Source of the DNA: Acidobacteriota bacterium
Lineage (GTDB): Bacteria > Acidobacteriota > Vicinamibacteria > Vicinamibacterales > UBA2999
Length of the DNA stretch: 54,447 nucleotides
Assembly: GCA_030650395.1 (NCBI GenBank)
Contig: JAUSDY010000099.1
Location: 1-54,447, forward strand
Direction: 5' to 3'
Shown here: positions 8,581 through 17,764 of the stretch, piece after piece
Numbering within the stretch: the first letter of the stretch is position 1
How the letters are laid out: the number at the start of each line of letters is the position of its first letter
Translations under genes and position numbers: made by a program
The notes under the pieces: model-generated
The model's database searches: none
Told to the model about the DNA's origin: nothing
The model's input: only the letters and a program-made list of their open reading frames with translations

Positions 8581-9390
8581 ATGACGAAGCTTGCATTTGC
8601 CACCATCGCGATTGCGCTCATCGCCGGCGCCTATCTGGCTGTTTTCTATTTGGCCCAGCGCAGCCTGCTCTTTCCGGTCCCCCCGTATTCGCCCAACGCG
8701 AATCTGGGCCGCGCCGAGATCGTTCGCCTGCCGGTTAGCGGCGGAGAAGCGCAGGCCTTGTTCCTCGCGCCGTTGGCCTCGTTCGAAGGACCCGCACCGC
8801 TTCTGATCTTCATGCACGGCAACGCTGAACTCGCCGACCACTGGGTGCCGATGTTTGAAGAGGTCACCGCCTGGGGCATGGGCGCTCTTTTGCTCGAGTA
8901 CCCCGGTTACGGCCGCTCCGCAGGTAGTCCTTCGGAGCGGTCGATCAATGAAGCCGCAAATGCGGCTTACGATTGGGCGCTGAGTGATTCACGGATCGAT
9001 AGTAAGCGTATCGTGCCGTACGGCCGCTCCCTCGGCGGCGGCCCTGCGGTCCGGCTTGCGGTCGACCGCGATGCGGCGGCACTGATCCTGGAATCAGCGT
9101 TTACGAGTGTCGCGGATTTCGCGGCACAGTTCCTGGCGCCGGCCTTCCTCGTCAGCGATCGCTTTGACAGTCTCAAGACACTGTCGTCATACCGTGGACC
9201 GTTGCTCGTCGTCCATGGATCGCACGACCAAGTCGTGCCCATCGCTCATGGCCGCGCGCTGGCCGCCGCGGTTGCTGGCGCCAAGTTCTTCGAAGTGCCG
9301 TGCGGTCACAACGACTGCCCGCGGCCGTGGCCCCTGATCAGGACATTTCTTGACGAGAATGGCGTGACAGCGCCGCGCGCCGTTCGTTAG
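8581..9390 (+). CDS. Membrane-anchored alpha/beta hydrolase, BEM46-like
   Basis: 269 residues with an N-terminal hydrophobic anchor (FATIAIALIAGAYLAVFYLA). The HGN oxyanion loop (FMHGNAELADH) is followed by the nucleophile elbow GRSLGG, an acid at VHGSHDQVVP and the catalytic His in CGHNDCP. The order fits serine hydrolases of the BEM46/ABHD13 type; the substrate is unknown. The frame is open far upstream because of the DUF1684 gene on the other strand. The best starts are ATG 8581 or ATG 8560. GGGAGG at 8553-8558 is too close to 8560 and too far from 8581, so the start is uncertain. Confidence 0.75.
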   Translation: MTKLAFATIAIALIAGAYLAVFYLAQRSLLFPVPPYSPNANLGRAEIVRLPVSGGEAQALFLAPLASFEGPAPLLIFMHGNAELADHWVPMFEEVTAWGMGALLLEYPGYGRSAGSPSERSINEAANAAYDWALSDSRIDSKRIVPYGRSLGGGPAVRLAVDRDAAALILESAFTSVADFAAQFLAPAFLVSDRFDSLKTLSSYRGPLLVVHGSHDQVVPIAHGRALAAAVAGAKFFEVPCGHNDCPRPWPLIRTFLDENGVTAPRAVR

Positions 9391-9394
9391 GAGG

Positions 9395-9757
9395 TCAGTC
9401 GGCGCGCAGCGCGCGCTCCAGGAGATCTGCCACGTCGAGCACTGGTGCATTCCGGTGTAGATAGTCCCGATTCAACTGGGCCCCCTGCACGCGAACAATC
9501 CCCATGATGTCGCGCCACTGGCGGTCGGACACCTCGCCACCCTTGCGATACCAGCGCAGCTTTTGGAGGAGGATGTCCTCGGGCGGATGGACGTACAGGA
9601 TCCGGCCCGCGACTTCCACTCTGAGCCGCCGCGCGATTTGCTGGGAATCGAGCGGCGTGCCTCCTGCCACAAATAGGACCTGGCAGCAAAACGTCACTCG
9701 GAGCGCAACGCGAAGGTCCCCGGGGACTGCGGCCAGTTTCTTCATGGCGCCGCGCAT
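9395..9757 (-). pseudogene. Nucleotidyltransferase-like protein remnant (C-terminal part only)
   Basis: The segment RILYVHPPEDILLQKLRWYRKGGEVSDRQWRDIMGIVRVQG and the ending VADLLERAL resemble the C-terminal half of a common family of roughly 170-200 residue AbiEii/DUF6036-like nucleotidyltransferases. The N-terminal part that should carry the GGxxxxxxG...DVD nucleotidyl-transfer motif is missing. The first 30 residues look unrelated and may not be translated. The frame overlaps the start of the divergent DUF2071 gene by a few bases. I read it as a decayed 5'-truncated copy. A short functional protein cannot be excluded. Confidence 0.5.
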
Positions 9758-10517
9758 TGTAGCCGACTACAGTGAAATCGTGCACCCGTCGCTCGCGCAC
9801 CTGCATCATCGGCCCTGGCCGATGCCGTCGCGGCCGTGGATCGGACGGCAGACCTGGTGCGACCTGTTGTTCGCCCACTGGCCCGTGCCGGTCGCCAGCG
9901 TGCGTCACCTCGTCCCCGCCAGTCTCGACGTCGACGCCTTCGATCGGCAGACGTGGATTGGCATCGTCCCGTTCAGGATGGAAGGCGTGATGGTACGCGG
10001 CGTGCCGAGCGTGCCGTGGATTTCCGCCTTTCCCGAGCTGAACGTGCGTCTCTACGTGACTCGCGATGGCAAACCGGGGGTGTGGTTTCTCAGCCTCGAT
10101 GCGTCGAACCCTTTGGCGGTGTGGGCGGCCCGCCGCTTCTTTCATCTCCCTTACGAGCACGCGACGATGACGGTGGATGTGAGCCAGGCGGGTGTCGATT
10201 ACCGATCGCTGCGGCGCCCGACGCCGGTGGCATTCGAGGGGACGTACCGCGCCACCGATGCGCCGGACACCTCAAAGCCCGGCTCGCTCGAACACTGGCT
10301 GACCGAGCGGTATTGCCTCTACGCGCAGGATCCGCGTGGCCGCGTCCTGCGTTGCGAAGTGCATCACCGGCCGTGGCCGTTGCAACGCGCCGAGGCGGTG
10401 ATTCGCCGCAACGAGATGCTCAAGCCGCACGGCGTGTTGCTACCCGACATCAAACCGCTGTTGCATTTCGCAAAGCGGCTCGAGGTGATCGTCTGGGCGC
10501 CGAAGAGGGTGAGTTAG
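9744..10517 (+). CDS. DUF2071 (YqjF-like) protein
   Basis: 257 residues from ATG 9744; GTG 9780 and ATG 9822 are alternatives in frame, and the conserved part begins just after 9822 (RPWIGRQTWCDLLFAHWPVP). Characteristic DUF2071 segments follow: LVPASLDVDAFDRQTWIGIVPF, then SAFPELNVRLYV and a GVWFLSLDASN strand. The family has no experimentally fixed role that I know of. No signal peptide or membrane segment is seen. It is convergent with the VWA gene, with stops 17 bases apart and no clear terminator between them. Confidence 0.7.
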   Translation: MAPRIVADYSEIVHPSLAHLHHRPWPMPSRPWIGRQTWCDLLFAHWPVPVASVRHLVPASLDVDAFDRQTWIGIVPFRMEGVMVRGVPSVPWISAFPELNVRLYVTRDGKPGVWFLSLDASNPLAVWAARRFFHLPYEHATMTVDVSQAGVDYRSLRRPTPVAFEGTYRATDAPDTSKPGSLEHWLTERYCLYAQDPRGRVLRCEVHHRPWPLQRAEAVIRRNEMLKPHGVLLPDIKPLLHFAKRLEVIVWAPKRVS

Positions 10518-10534
10518 GACCTCAGAAAATAGCG

Positions 10535-11623
10535 TCAGAAAATCGCGGTGACGAAAATGAAGACGGCGGTCGCTGCGGACAACTGCAGTGCAAGCGCAAC
10601 ACGATCGCGCAGGAACAACACTCCAAGTCCGAGGAAGCCCGCGGCCGCGTAGAGGAAGTTCCAATAGAGATCGCGCGTGCCTTCCTGCAATCCCCGCGTG
10701 CCGGCCTGGCGCCGCGTCTGCTCGATGATGGTGTTGGCGATATCGCGATCGCTTTCGCGATCGAGCTCGAAGTAGCGGCCGCCGCCGGCCGTCGCCAGCC
10801 GAGACAGCTCGGCACGGTTGAGGAACGAGCGGATCGCCGGTTGTCCCTGCCCGCGCAGCGGATCCGGGATGATGCCGCCCACTGTGGTGCCGACGCCGAT
10901 CGCATTCAGCGGCACGCCTTTCTCCTGCGACAGGGCCAGCGACTTCGCGACCTCGCCGCTCCACGACTGCCCGTCAGAGATCAGGATGAACGCGCGCGCG
11001 TTGTCGTCTTCCGGCGCCGCTTTGTGCGCGGGATTGTTGCGCCGAATCTCTTCGTCCTTCTCGATCAACCGCAGCCCCCAGTAGATGCCGCGCTCGGTAT
11101 TGGTGTCCCAGGTGCCGTCGTCTTCGAGGCGAAACGGCGATGTTTCCTGAAGGTGATCGAGAAAGAAAAAATACGTGTTGGGATCCTTCGTCAGCCGAAT
11201 CTGCGGCGTCGCCAGGTGCGCGAACAGCGCCATCGCGACGCGATCGTTCTCCCACCGCAACGATTCGCCGAGTGTTCGGAGAAACTTCATCGAGCGCTGC
11301 CAGCGGTTGCCGCGGACGTCGGTGACGTGCATGGACGACGAGCCGTCCTGCAGGATGACGAGGTCGACGCCGGCGGTGCGGATCAGCGACGTCACGGCGG
11401 TCGGCCGCGCCAGCGCGAGGATCGCGGAGGTGGCCGCGGCGAGCAGGAAAAACCAGAACAACAGCTCGCCAAAAAACGGCACGCGCTCGTGCACCGGCAC
11501 ACGGCGGCCCTGCAAGAACGCGCGCGCGTCGGCCCGCCGGCGCCAGACCTGCCAGAACCAGAGCAGCAGCAGGACGCCGGGAACGGCGAGCAGCGGCAGA
11601 AATCCGGGTGCGCCGAAATTCAC
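10535..11623 (-). CDS. VWA-domain membrane protein, MxaL-like (BatA/BatB type)
   Basis: 362 residues. An N-terminal pair of hydrophobic segments (FLPLLAVPGVLLLLWFW and LLFWFFLLAAATSAILALA) precedes a von Willebrand A domain with an intact MIDAS (DGSSSM), a conserved Thr in the GTWDTNTERG region and the late ISDGQSW strand. A C-terminal hydrophobic hairpin follows. It is the last gene of a six-gene minus-strand cluster. Its ATG is one base after the stop of the small MxaK-like gene. In methylotrophs MxaL works with MxaA, MxaC and MxaK in maturation (calcium insertion) of methanol dehydrogenase. Assignment to MxaL rests mostly on gene order; a Bat-type VWA is the alternative. Confidence 0.7.
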   Translation of the reverse strand: MNFGAPGFLPLLAVPGVLLLLWFWQVWRRRADARAFLQGRRVPVHERVPFFGELLFWFFLLAAATSAILALARPTAVTSLIRTAGVDLVILQDGSSSMHVTDVRGNRWQRSMKFLRTLGESLRWENDRVAMALFAHLATPQIRLTKDPNTYFFFLDHLQETSPFRLEDDGTWDTNTERGIYWGLRLIEKDEEIRRNNPAHKAAPEDDNARAFILISDGQSWSGEVAKSLALSQEKGVPLNAIGVGTTVGGIIPDPLRGQGQPAIRSFLNRAELSRLATAGGGRYFELDRESDRDIANTIIEQTRRQAGTRGLQEGTRDLYWNFLYAAAGFLGLGVLFLRDRVALALQLSAATAVFIFVTAIF

Positions 11624-11624
11624 C

Positions 11625-12281
11625 CTATCCCTTTCTTACCTTCGTGGTTCCCTTGCCGGCCTTCTCGGCTTCGAGCCGCTCGTCGGGACGCATCGGGACG
11701 ATCATCTTGAACTTCTTCATGTCCGACGCTTCGGGAGGAGCGCCCGCAAATCCGTGGATGCTGAGGTTCGCCTTCATCATGTCCAGCGATGCCACCGGCT
11801 GCCTGCGTGCGGCAATCACCGCGCGAAGACGGACGGCGTATTCGTAATTGAACGCGGCCTCGGTGTTGTTGGGGTCTTCGCGCAGGATTTCCGCGTAGCT
11901 CTTCACGACCTGATCGAGCCGGCCGACCACCGCCTGCCAGGTGCCGCCTTCGCGGCGCAGCGTCCGGTACGCCGCGTTGGCGCCGAGCAGCTTCGCCTGC
12001 GGATTACTGGCGACCGTGTTGTAGTCGCCCGTCCAGTACGCCGCCGTTGCCTCGAGCGTTGCCGCGTCGGCGACCGTCCGGCTCTCGCCGGGCAGCAGCG
12101 CCGCCAGCCGGCTCGGGGCCTCGGCGGCGGTTGCCGCCGCGCTGTCGTAGCGCAGCGTGACGAGGTCACGTTCGGCCGCCGCGACGCGCTGCTCGAGCTC
12201 GCCTGCCCGCCACAGGATCGCACCACCGGCCAACAGCAATATCGCCGCCAGCCCCTGCCCAAACCAAGACGTCGATGTCAT
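11625..12281 (-). CDS. MxaK-like membrane-anchored helical repeat protein
   Basis: 218 residues with one N-terminal membrane anchor (GLAAILLLAGGAILW). A helical, alanine-rich periplasmic region follows with TPR-like character (YDSAAATAAEAPSRLAAL, ATAAYWTGDYNTV, YAEILREDPNNTEAAFNYEYAVRL). It sits between two VWA genes exactly where mxaK lies in mxaRSACKL clusters, and its size and architecture fit that role. No catalytic motif is visible. A 26-bp REP-like hairpin separates it from the upstream VWA gene; downstream the spacing is one base. The name is an inference from position. Confidence 0.6.
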   Translation of the reverse strand: MTSTSWFGQGLAAILLLAGGAILWRAGELEQRVAAAERDLVTLRYDSAAATAAEAPSRLAALLPGESRTVADAATLEATAAYWTGDYNTVASNPQAKLLGANAAYRTLRREGGTWQAVVGRLDQVVKSYAEILREDPNNTEAAFNYEYAVRLRAVIAARRQPVASLDMMKANLSIHGFAGAPPEASDMKKFKMIVPMRPDERLEAEKAGKGTTKVRKG

Positions 12282-12292
12282 GTCTTCTCCTC

Positions 12293-12318
12293 AGGCGGGT
12301 CTAAAGACCCGCCTCTAC
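12293..12318 (-). repeat. REP-like element: GTAG plus hairpin (GCGGGTCTTTAGACCCGC type)
   Basis: On the minus strand the tetranucleotide GTAG is followed directly by an 11-bp-arm palindrome with centre CTTTAG. It begins one base after the VWA stop codon. An identical 26-bp copy in the same orientation lies at 13437-13462. Confidence 0.85.
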
Positions 12319-12319
12319 A

Positions 12320-13423
12320 CTACGGAAACGTTTGAAACGTCGGCACCGTGAACCGCACTAGCAAGGCGAGGCACCAGAACGCCGCGCCCGTCAGCGCGAA
12401 CGGCGCATAACGCGGCCGCTCGGTGCTGTACTGCTTCAACTCGATTTTCCCCGGTGACGAGCGATCGATCGCGCGGATCGACTCGACGATCATCTGCTCG
12501 TCCGCGCCGGAAAAAAACTTGCCGCCGGTCTTCTGCACGGCGTTGATCCACAAGTCGTCGGCGACGCTGCGCTTGTTGGCGATGTTGCCGCCGATCTTGA
12601 TCAGGTAGACCGGGATCTTTGCGCGCATCGCTTCGCCCAGCACATCGTCCACCGTCTTGCCGTTCTCCAGCACGTCGGCGTCGGCGCCGTCGGTGAAGAT
12701 CACCATCAGGTTGCCCGCCGAGTCGAGATAGTCGAACGCCTGGAAGAGCCCGACCGACTGCTCCACGGCCCTGGCCACCACCGTTCCCTGGTCGGGAAAT
12801 GCCATGAACTCGTTCCAATCGCCGATCAGGCTGGTGCTCAGCAGGATGTTCTCGTAATCGGTCGTAAACGGCGTGATGACGTAGGCGTTGTCGCCGAATT
12901 CGATCAGCGACATCAGGTCGCGGTACTTGCCCTGCATGCGGCGCTCGATGAAGAACCGCGCCGCGCCGACGGTAGTGAAAAACGCGGCGTTATTGGGCGC
13001 CCCTTTTGCCAGGCGCGCCGATGGCAGCGCCGACAGCATGCTGGACGATGCGTCGATCAGCAGGCTGATGCGGCGGCCGGGATACGTCGTTTCGGAGCGC
13101 GTCAACGCCGTTCGCGGATCGGCCAGCGCGAGGATGAAGAAGGGCAGGCCGGCGAGCGCGAGCAGCAGCGCGCCGTGCCGCGACAGCGACGCGCGCGACC
13201 AGCCGGCGCGCGTGACGATGGCCGGCAGCGCCATCCGGTGCTGGCCGGGATTCCGTGCGCCGAAGGAGCGGATCACGATGAAGATGATCGAGACGCCGAT
13301 CAAAAGGATCACGGCCTGCCGGGCGGTGGAGCTTTGGGCAAACAGCAGCCGCTCGAGACGAAGATCTCCCCACTCGGCCCACGTGGCCTCGAGAAGAACT
13401 CTGAGATCTCGAAACATCTCCAT
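12320..13423 (-). CDS. VWA-domain membrane protein, MxaC-like
   Basis: 367 residues. Two N-terminal hydrophobic segments (VILLIGVSIIFIVI and LLLALAGLPFFILALA) are followed by a VWA domain with MIDAS DASSSM and the strand VIFTDGADADV. A final membrane segment (FALTGAAFWCLALLVRFTV) lies near the C-terminus. This is the BatA/BatB/MxaC topology with the VWA domain on the periplasmic side. In the cluster it occupies the mxaC position, after the MxaA-like gene and before MxaK-like. MoxR AAA proteins are thought to act with such VWA proteins as chaperone systems. The gene is bounded on both sides by identical 26-bp REP-like elements. Confidence 0.7.
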   Translation of the reverse strand: MEMFRDLRVLLEATWAEWGDLRLERLLFAQSSTARQAVILLIGVSIIFIVIRSFGARNPGQHRMALPAIVTRAGWSRASLSRHGALLLALAGLPFFILALADPRTALTRSETTYPGRRISLLIDASSSMLSALPSARLAKGAPNNAAFFTTVGAARFFIERRMQGKYRDLMSLIEFGDNAYVITPFTTDYENILLSTSLIGDWNEFMAFPDQGTVVARAVEQSVGLFQAFDYLDSAGNLMVIFTDGADADVLENGKTVDDVLGEAMRAKIPVYLIKIGGNIANKRSVADDLWINAVQKTGGKFFSGADEQMIVESIRAIDRSSPGKIELKQYSTERPRYAPFALTGAAFWCLALLVRFTVPTFQTFP

Positions 13424-13436
13424 AAGCGTTAGCGCC

Positions 13437-13462
13437 AGGCGGGTCTAAAGACCCGCCTCTAC
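13437..13462 (-). repeat. REP-like element, second copy flanking the VWA gene
   Basis: Same 26 bases as 12293-12318, same orientation (GTAG at the 5' foot on the minus strand). It lies in the 50-base gap between the MxaA-like stop and the VWA start. Confidence 0.85.
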
Positions 13463-13473
13463 GTCGACATGAA

Positions 13474-14628
13474 CTACGACCAGACTTTTTTCCGCAGGTC
13501 GACCAACGATTGAACGAACGCGTTCGACCATTCCGAGATCAGCGAATGCGCCGAGCGTTGCTGCTTCGTGATGCGAATCGCGGTCTCGACCGCTTCGTCG
13601 CACGTCGAGCCGATCTGTTCGACTCGGCCATAGCGGGCGATCGTGAGGGCGCGCAGCGCATCGGCCAGTCCAGGCGCTCTGCTCTCGGGCGCTGACTCGG
13701 GCGTGACCGACCCCGACACCAGCGCCTTCGAACGGCCGATGCCGCGGCTGACGAGCAGCTCGCCTTCGACCGCGGTGTCCATTCCCTTGACGGGCCGCTG
13801 TCCGACGGCGCGGCCGGTGGCGAAACTGCCGGCGATGCGCAGCGCCGACAACGCGCGGCCGGCCAGTTCGGCCGTCCATCCGCCGCGGCTGGCCCGCTGC
13901 ACGTTGGCCAGCTCACCCGCGACGGCGCCGAGAATCGTGCGCGGTCCGACCCGGACCCTCGCCGCTTCGCTGATTGGCGTCTTGCGGCGCAACATCCCGA
14001 ACAACATCAGCAACACCAGCAGGCCGGCGAGCGCGAACAGGACGCCGGCGATGGTGCGAAACAGATTGGCGCGCGAGAGCCGGGACTCGATCGCCGAAAA
14101 CGGCGCCGCCGCCGCTTCACGGATGTCGTTGGTGTCGTCGGGCACGAGCGAGATCAGCCGAATTGCGGCACGCGGCAGCGCGTAGCTCTGGTCGCGGCCC
14201 TGCACCGACTCGCCGCCGGCCACCTTGCTCTCGACGCGATAGCTCACCTCGAGCGGCGGCACGGCGACGTCGTCACCGAAGGCGTCTTCGGCAAGAAGAC
14301 GAAGCCGGTAGTCGAACTGAAAGAACCGCTTACCGGTCGTCACGAGGTCGCCGGGGTGCGTGCCGCCGAGCACCTCGAACGGCGGCAGCTGCACCACGTT
14401 GGCCTCGAGCTTCGAGAAATCCGGGACGATCTTGGTCGCCTCGGTCTCGAGCACCGAGCAGGTCAGCGTGAGCCCGAACGGCTCGCCGGTCCTGATCGCG
14501 CTGGTGCTGGTCCGCCACCAGCACGTGATCGGCTCGACCTCCACCATGTCGGTCCCGGTCTGCGCGTATGCCACAGCGGGAGCAAGCAAGCCGGCGAGCA
14601 GGGCAACAATGAGGGTCTGTGTCTTCAT
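13474..14628 (-). CDS. MxaA-like exported protein with central membrane segment
   Basis: 384 residues with a clear signal peptide (LIVALLAGLLAPAVAYAQ). A beta-rich periplasmic domain of about 190 residues follows (TGEPFGLTLTCSVLETEATKI, LPPFEVLGG, FFQFDYRLRLL). One membrane segment (TIAGVLFALAGLLVLLMLFG) leads to a helical cytoplasmic tail of about 150 residues. BatD-like proteins have a similar plan, but the order MoxR, DUF58, this gene, VWA, K, VWA points to MxaA. MxaA is needed for calcium insertion into methanol dehydrogenase in methylotrophs. No Cys or metal motif is evident. The call is by context and topology rather than by a recognised motif. Confidence 0.55.
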   Translation of the reverse strand: MKTQTLIVALLAGLLAPAVAYAQTGTDMVEVEPITCWWRTSTSAIRTGEPFGLTLTCSVLETEATKIVPDFSKLEANVVQLPPFEVLGGTHPGDLVTTGKRFFQFDYRLRLLAEDAFGDDVAVPPLEVSYRVESKVAGGESVQGRDQSYALPRAAIRLISLVPDDTNDIREAAAAPFSAIESRLSRANLFRTIAGVLFALAGLLVLLMLFGMLRRKTPISEAARVRVGPRTILGAVAGELANVQRASRGGWTAELAGRALSALRIAGSFATGRAVGQRPVKGMDTAVEGELLVSRGIGRSKALVSGSVTPESAPESRAPGLADALRALTIARYGRVEQIGSTCDEAVETAIRITKQQRSAHSLISEWSNAFVQSLVDLRKKVWS

Positions 14629-14640
14629 GTTGTTAGGGGC

Positions 14641-14675
14641 TCTGAACTCTGAACTCTGAACTCTGAACTCTGAAC
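14641..14675. repeat. Five tandem heptamers TCTGAAC
   Basis: Five exact 7-bp units between the DUF58 stop and the MxaA-like start. This belongs to the class of short tandem arrays found at several gene borders in this window. Confidence 0.9.
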
Positions 14676-15643
14676 TACTTGCGGCGCCGAAGGCGCCGCT
14701 CCGCTACCCATTCAACGAGAGCGACGTCGAATTTCACTTGATCAATTCCGAGGCGGATCACATCGAGGTCGACCTGCTTGGCTTGTCGGGTGACTTCGTC
14801 TTGCCAGGCGCGAACCCGCGCGCTCTGACGGCTGAGCTCGCCGCGCGACATCATGCGCGTCTTACCCGTTTCGACGTCGAAGACTTCGATCCAGCCGGCC
14901 GAGACCTTCGGCAGGTCGAAGGCAAACGAGGCATCCACCATCATGATGAACACGTCGTGCACGTTGTCGACCTGCGACAGCTCCCGGACGAACTCCTCCG
15001 CATCGTCGAACAGGAAGTCCGAGATCACCGGCATCATCGAGGTCTTGCGCGAAAAGCCGCTCAGCGTGGCGTTGAGGTTGCTGGTGTGCCGCAGGTCCTG
15101 CAGCCCGTGCCCGTGCTGGTAGGCCTCGAGGCAGTGGATCACCTGGCCCTTGCCGATGCGCGGCCGCACCGCGCTGAGGTTGCGAAAGCCTTCGTCGAAG
15201 GTGACGAGGCCGATCGAGTCCTGAAAAAAAACAGCGGACATGCCGATGGTCGCAATCGCGCGTGCGATCAGCGTAGCGATCTGCAAGCCGGCCTGGTCGG
15301 ACCCGCCCGCGTCGACGCCGCAGCGCGTGGAGGCGGAGCGGTCGGCCACGATCACGACGCCGGACGTGGTCGGCTGCTCGAACTCGCGGACGATCAGCGG
15401 GCTGAAGTTGGTGAGCGACGACTGCGCCCAGTCGATCGCTTCGAAGCGATCGCCGGCCTGCCAGTCGCGCAACCCGACGAAGTCGAAGCCAGTGCCGTGG
15501 AACAAGCTCGAGTGCTCGCCGATCGTGAACTCGCGCCTCCGCTTGAGGATGAGTAGCTCGACCTCCGTGATCTCGGAGAGATCGATGAGCGGCTCGGCCC
15601 CGCGCTCCTCAGGCGTGTAGCCCGTTGAAGGCCGCGTCCTCAT
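14675..15643 (-). CDS. DUF58 family protein, MxaS-like
   Basis: 322 residues from ATG 15643. The DUF58 signature (GDFVxxRxYxxGDxxRxIDW in most members) appears here as HGTGFDFVGLRDWQAGDRFEAIDWAQS. A VWA-like strand VVIVADRSAST follows with a modified MIDAS (DRSAS). No membrane segment is present, so it should be cytoplasmic. The ATG overlaps the MoxR stop in an ATGA arrangement, implying translational coupling. DUF58 proteins regularly accompany MoxR ATPases. In this gene order the counterpart is MxaS. The exact biochemical role of the family is not known. Confidence 0.75.
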   Translation of the reverse strand: MRTRPSTGYTPEERGAEPLIDLSEITEVELLILKRRREFTIGEHSSLFHGTGFDFVGLRDWQAGDRFEAIDWAQSSLTNFSPLIVREFEQPTTSGVVIVADRSASTRCGVDAGGSDQAGLQIATLIARAIATIGMSAVFFQDSIGLVTFDEGFRNLSAVRPRIGKGQVIHCLEAYQHGHGLQDLRHTSNLNATLSGFSRKTSMMPVISDFLFDDAEEFVRELSQVDNVHDVFIMMVDASFAFDLPKVSAGWIEVFDVETGKTRMMSRGELSRQSARVRAWQDEVTRQAKQVDLDVIRLGIDQVKFDVALVEWVAERRLRRRK

Positions 15644-16680
15644 GGAATGGGCGTGCGCTCGATGACGTCCTTGATCACCGCGTCGGTGGTCAGGCCGTGG
15701 CTGGCGGCGTGCGGTCCGAGCCAGAGGCGGTGGCCCAGCACGTAGGTGGCGAGGTCCTGGATGTCTTCGGGATAGACCTCGTCGCGGCGGCGGACCAGCA
15801 GCGCCCAGACCTTGGCGAGACGGCCCCACACGATGATCGCGCGCGGCGACGCGCCGAGGTCAACGCCGGTTTCAACCAGCTCCGACGGTGAATGACGCAG
15901 CCAATCGGTGTCGGGGTTGTAGGGGCGCGTATGCGAGACGAGGCGCTGAATGTAATCGCCGAGCCGCTCGTGCAGAAACACGTGTTCGGTGATCGCGGCG
16001 CGCAGCTCGATGATCCGCTCCTTGCGCATCAGCGGGTTGAGGCGGACCTGCTTGAAATCGAAGTGCACCAGCTTGCGCTCTTCTTCGGGCGGCAGGTAGC
16101 CGATGTTCACCATGATCGCGAAGCGATCGGTGGCCGCTTCCGAGAGCGGAAATGTGCCCTGGCCCAGCTCGATCGGGTTCATCGTGGCGATCGCGAAGTT
16201 GAACGCCGGCAGCTCGTAGGTGGTCTTGCCCACCGTCACGGTGCGATCCTGCAGGCCTTCGAGAAACGCGCTCTGCGACTTGAGCGGGATGCGGTTGATC
16301 TCGTCGAGCAGGATCACTTCGGCTTCGGCCAGCGGCCCCATCTCGGTGGTGAGCACGCCGGTGGCCGGGTTGATCATCTGGAAGCCGACCACCTCGGTCG
16401 GCTGCAGGTCGGCGCGGCCCTGGATGCGCGCGAACTTGGCGTTGCTGATCGCCGCCAGGATCACGCCGAAGAAGGTCTTGCCGACGCCCGGCACGCCTCG
16501 CAGCAGGAGGTTGCCCGAGCTGACCTGGCGCTGCTCCTTCTTGTCGTAGGTCGTCGGAATCTCCGACAGCAGCACGATGTTGGCCAGAATCTTCGGCTGG
16601 GTGTAACCGACAAGGGCCTTGCTGCCTTCGGCGAGGATGGCCTCGTGGAAGGTGATCGCGTCTAAGAGGTCAGGATGCAC
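15640..16680 (-). CDS. MoxR-family AAA+ ATPase, MxaR-like
   Basis: 346 residues from GTG 16680, with AAGGCGG shortly upstream. Walker A is GVPGVGKT (near residues 62-69), Walker B is ILLDEINR (near 123-130), and sensor 1 lies in FAIATMNPIE, followed by the MoxR segment GTFPLSEAATDRF and a C-terminal helical lid with GASPRA. MoxR proteins are chaperone-like ATPases that work with VWA proteins. This is the first gene of the MoxR-DUF58-MxaA-VWA-MxaK-VWA cluster. It is divergent from the aldo/keto reductase across 63 bases. The upstream extension of the frame to 17199 overlaps that gene and is not coding. Confidence 0.85.
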   Translation of the reverse strand: MHPDLLDAITFHEAILAEGSKALVGYTQPKILANIVLLSEIPTTYDKKEQRQVSSGNLLLRGVPGVGKTFFGVILAAISNAKFARIQGRADLQPTEVVGFQMINPATGVLTTEMGPLAEAEVILLDEINRIPLKSQSAFLEGLQDRTVTVGKTTYELPAFNFAIATMNPIELGQGTFPLSEAATDRFAIMVNIGYLPPEEERKLVHFDFKQVRLNPLMRKERIIELRAAITEHVFLHERLGDYIQRLVSHTRPYNPDTDWLRHSPSELVETGVDLGASPRAIIVWGRLAKVWALLVRRRDEVYPEDIQDLATYVLGHRLWLGPHAASHGLTTDAVIKDVIERTPIP

Positions 16681-16743
16681 GGGTCCGCCTTGAAAACGCC
16701 AATCGTATCCGATGCGGACAACTGGCGCTAGAATCCTTCGCAC

Positions 16744-17670
<927 letters not shown>

Positions 17671-17764
17671 ATCCTGCAACTTTCAAGGAAATCGCTCGTG
17701 TGACCCCTTCGCTGTTACAATTAGAGCCCTCGGCACCAAGAGATTTTCCGAAGGAGAGTGTGTG

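Noticed and set aside
10535-16680. Simple Bat (aerotolerance) operon instead of mxa-like cluster
   Set aside because: Not fully excluded, but a Bat operon normally has two adjacent VWA genes, a DUF4381 protein and BatD at the end. Here the order is MoxR-DUF58-exported A-VWA-K-VWA, which matches mxaRSACKL more closely.
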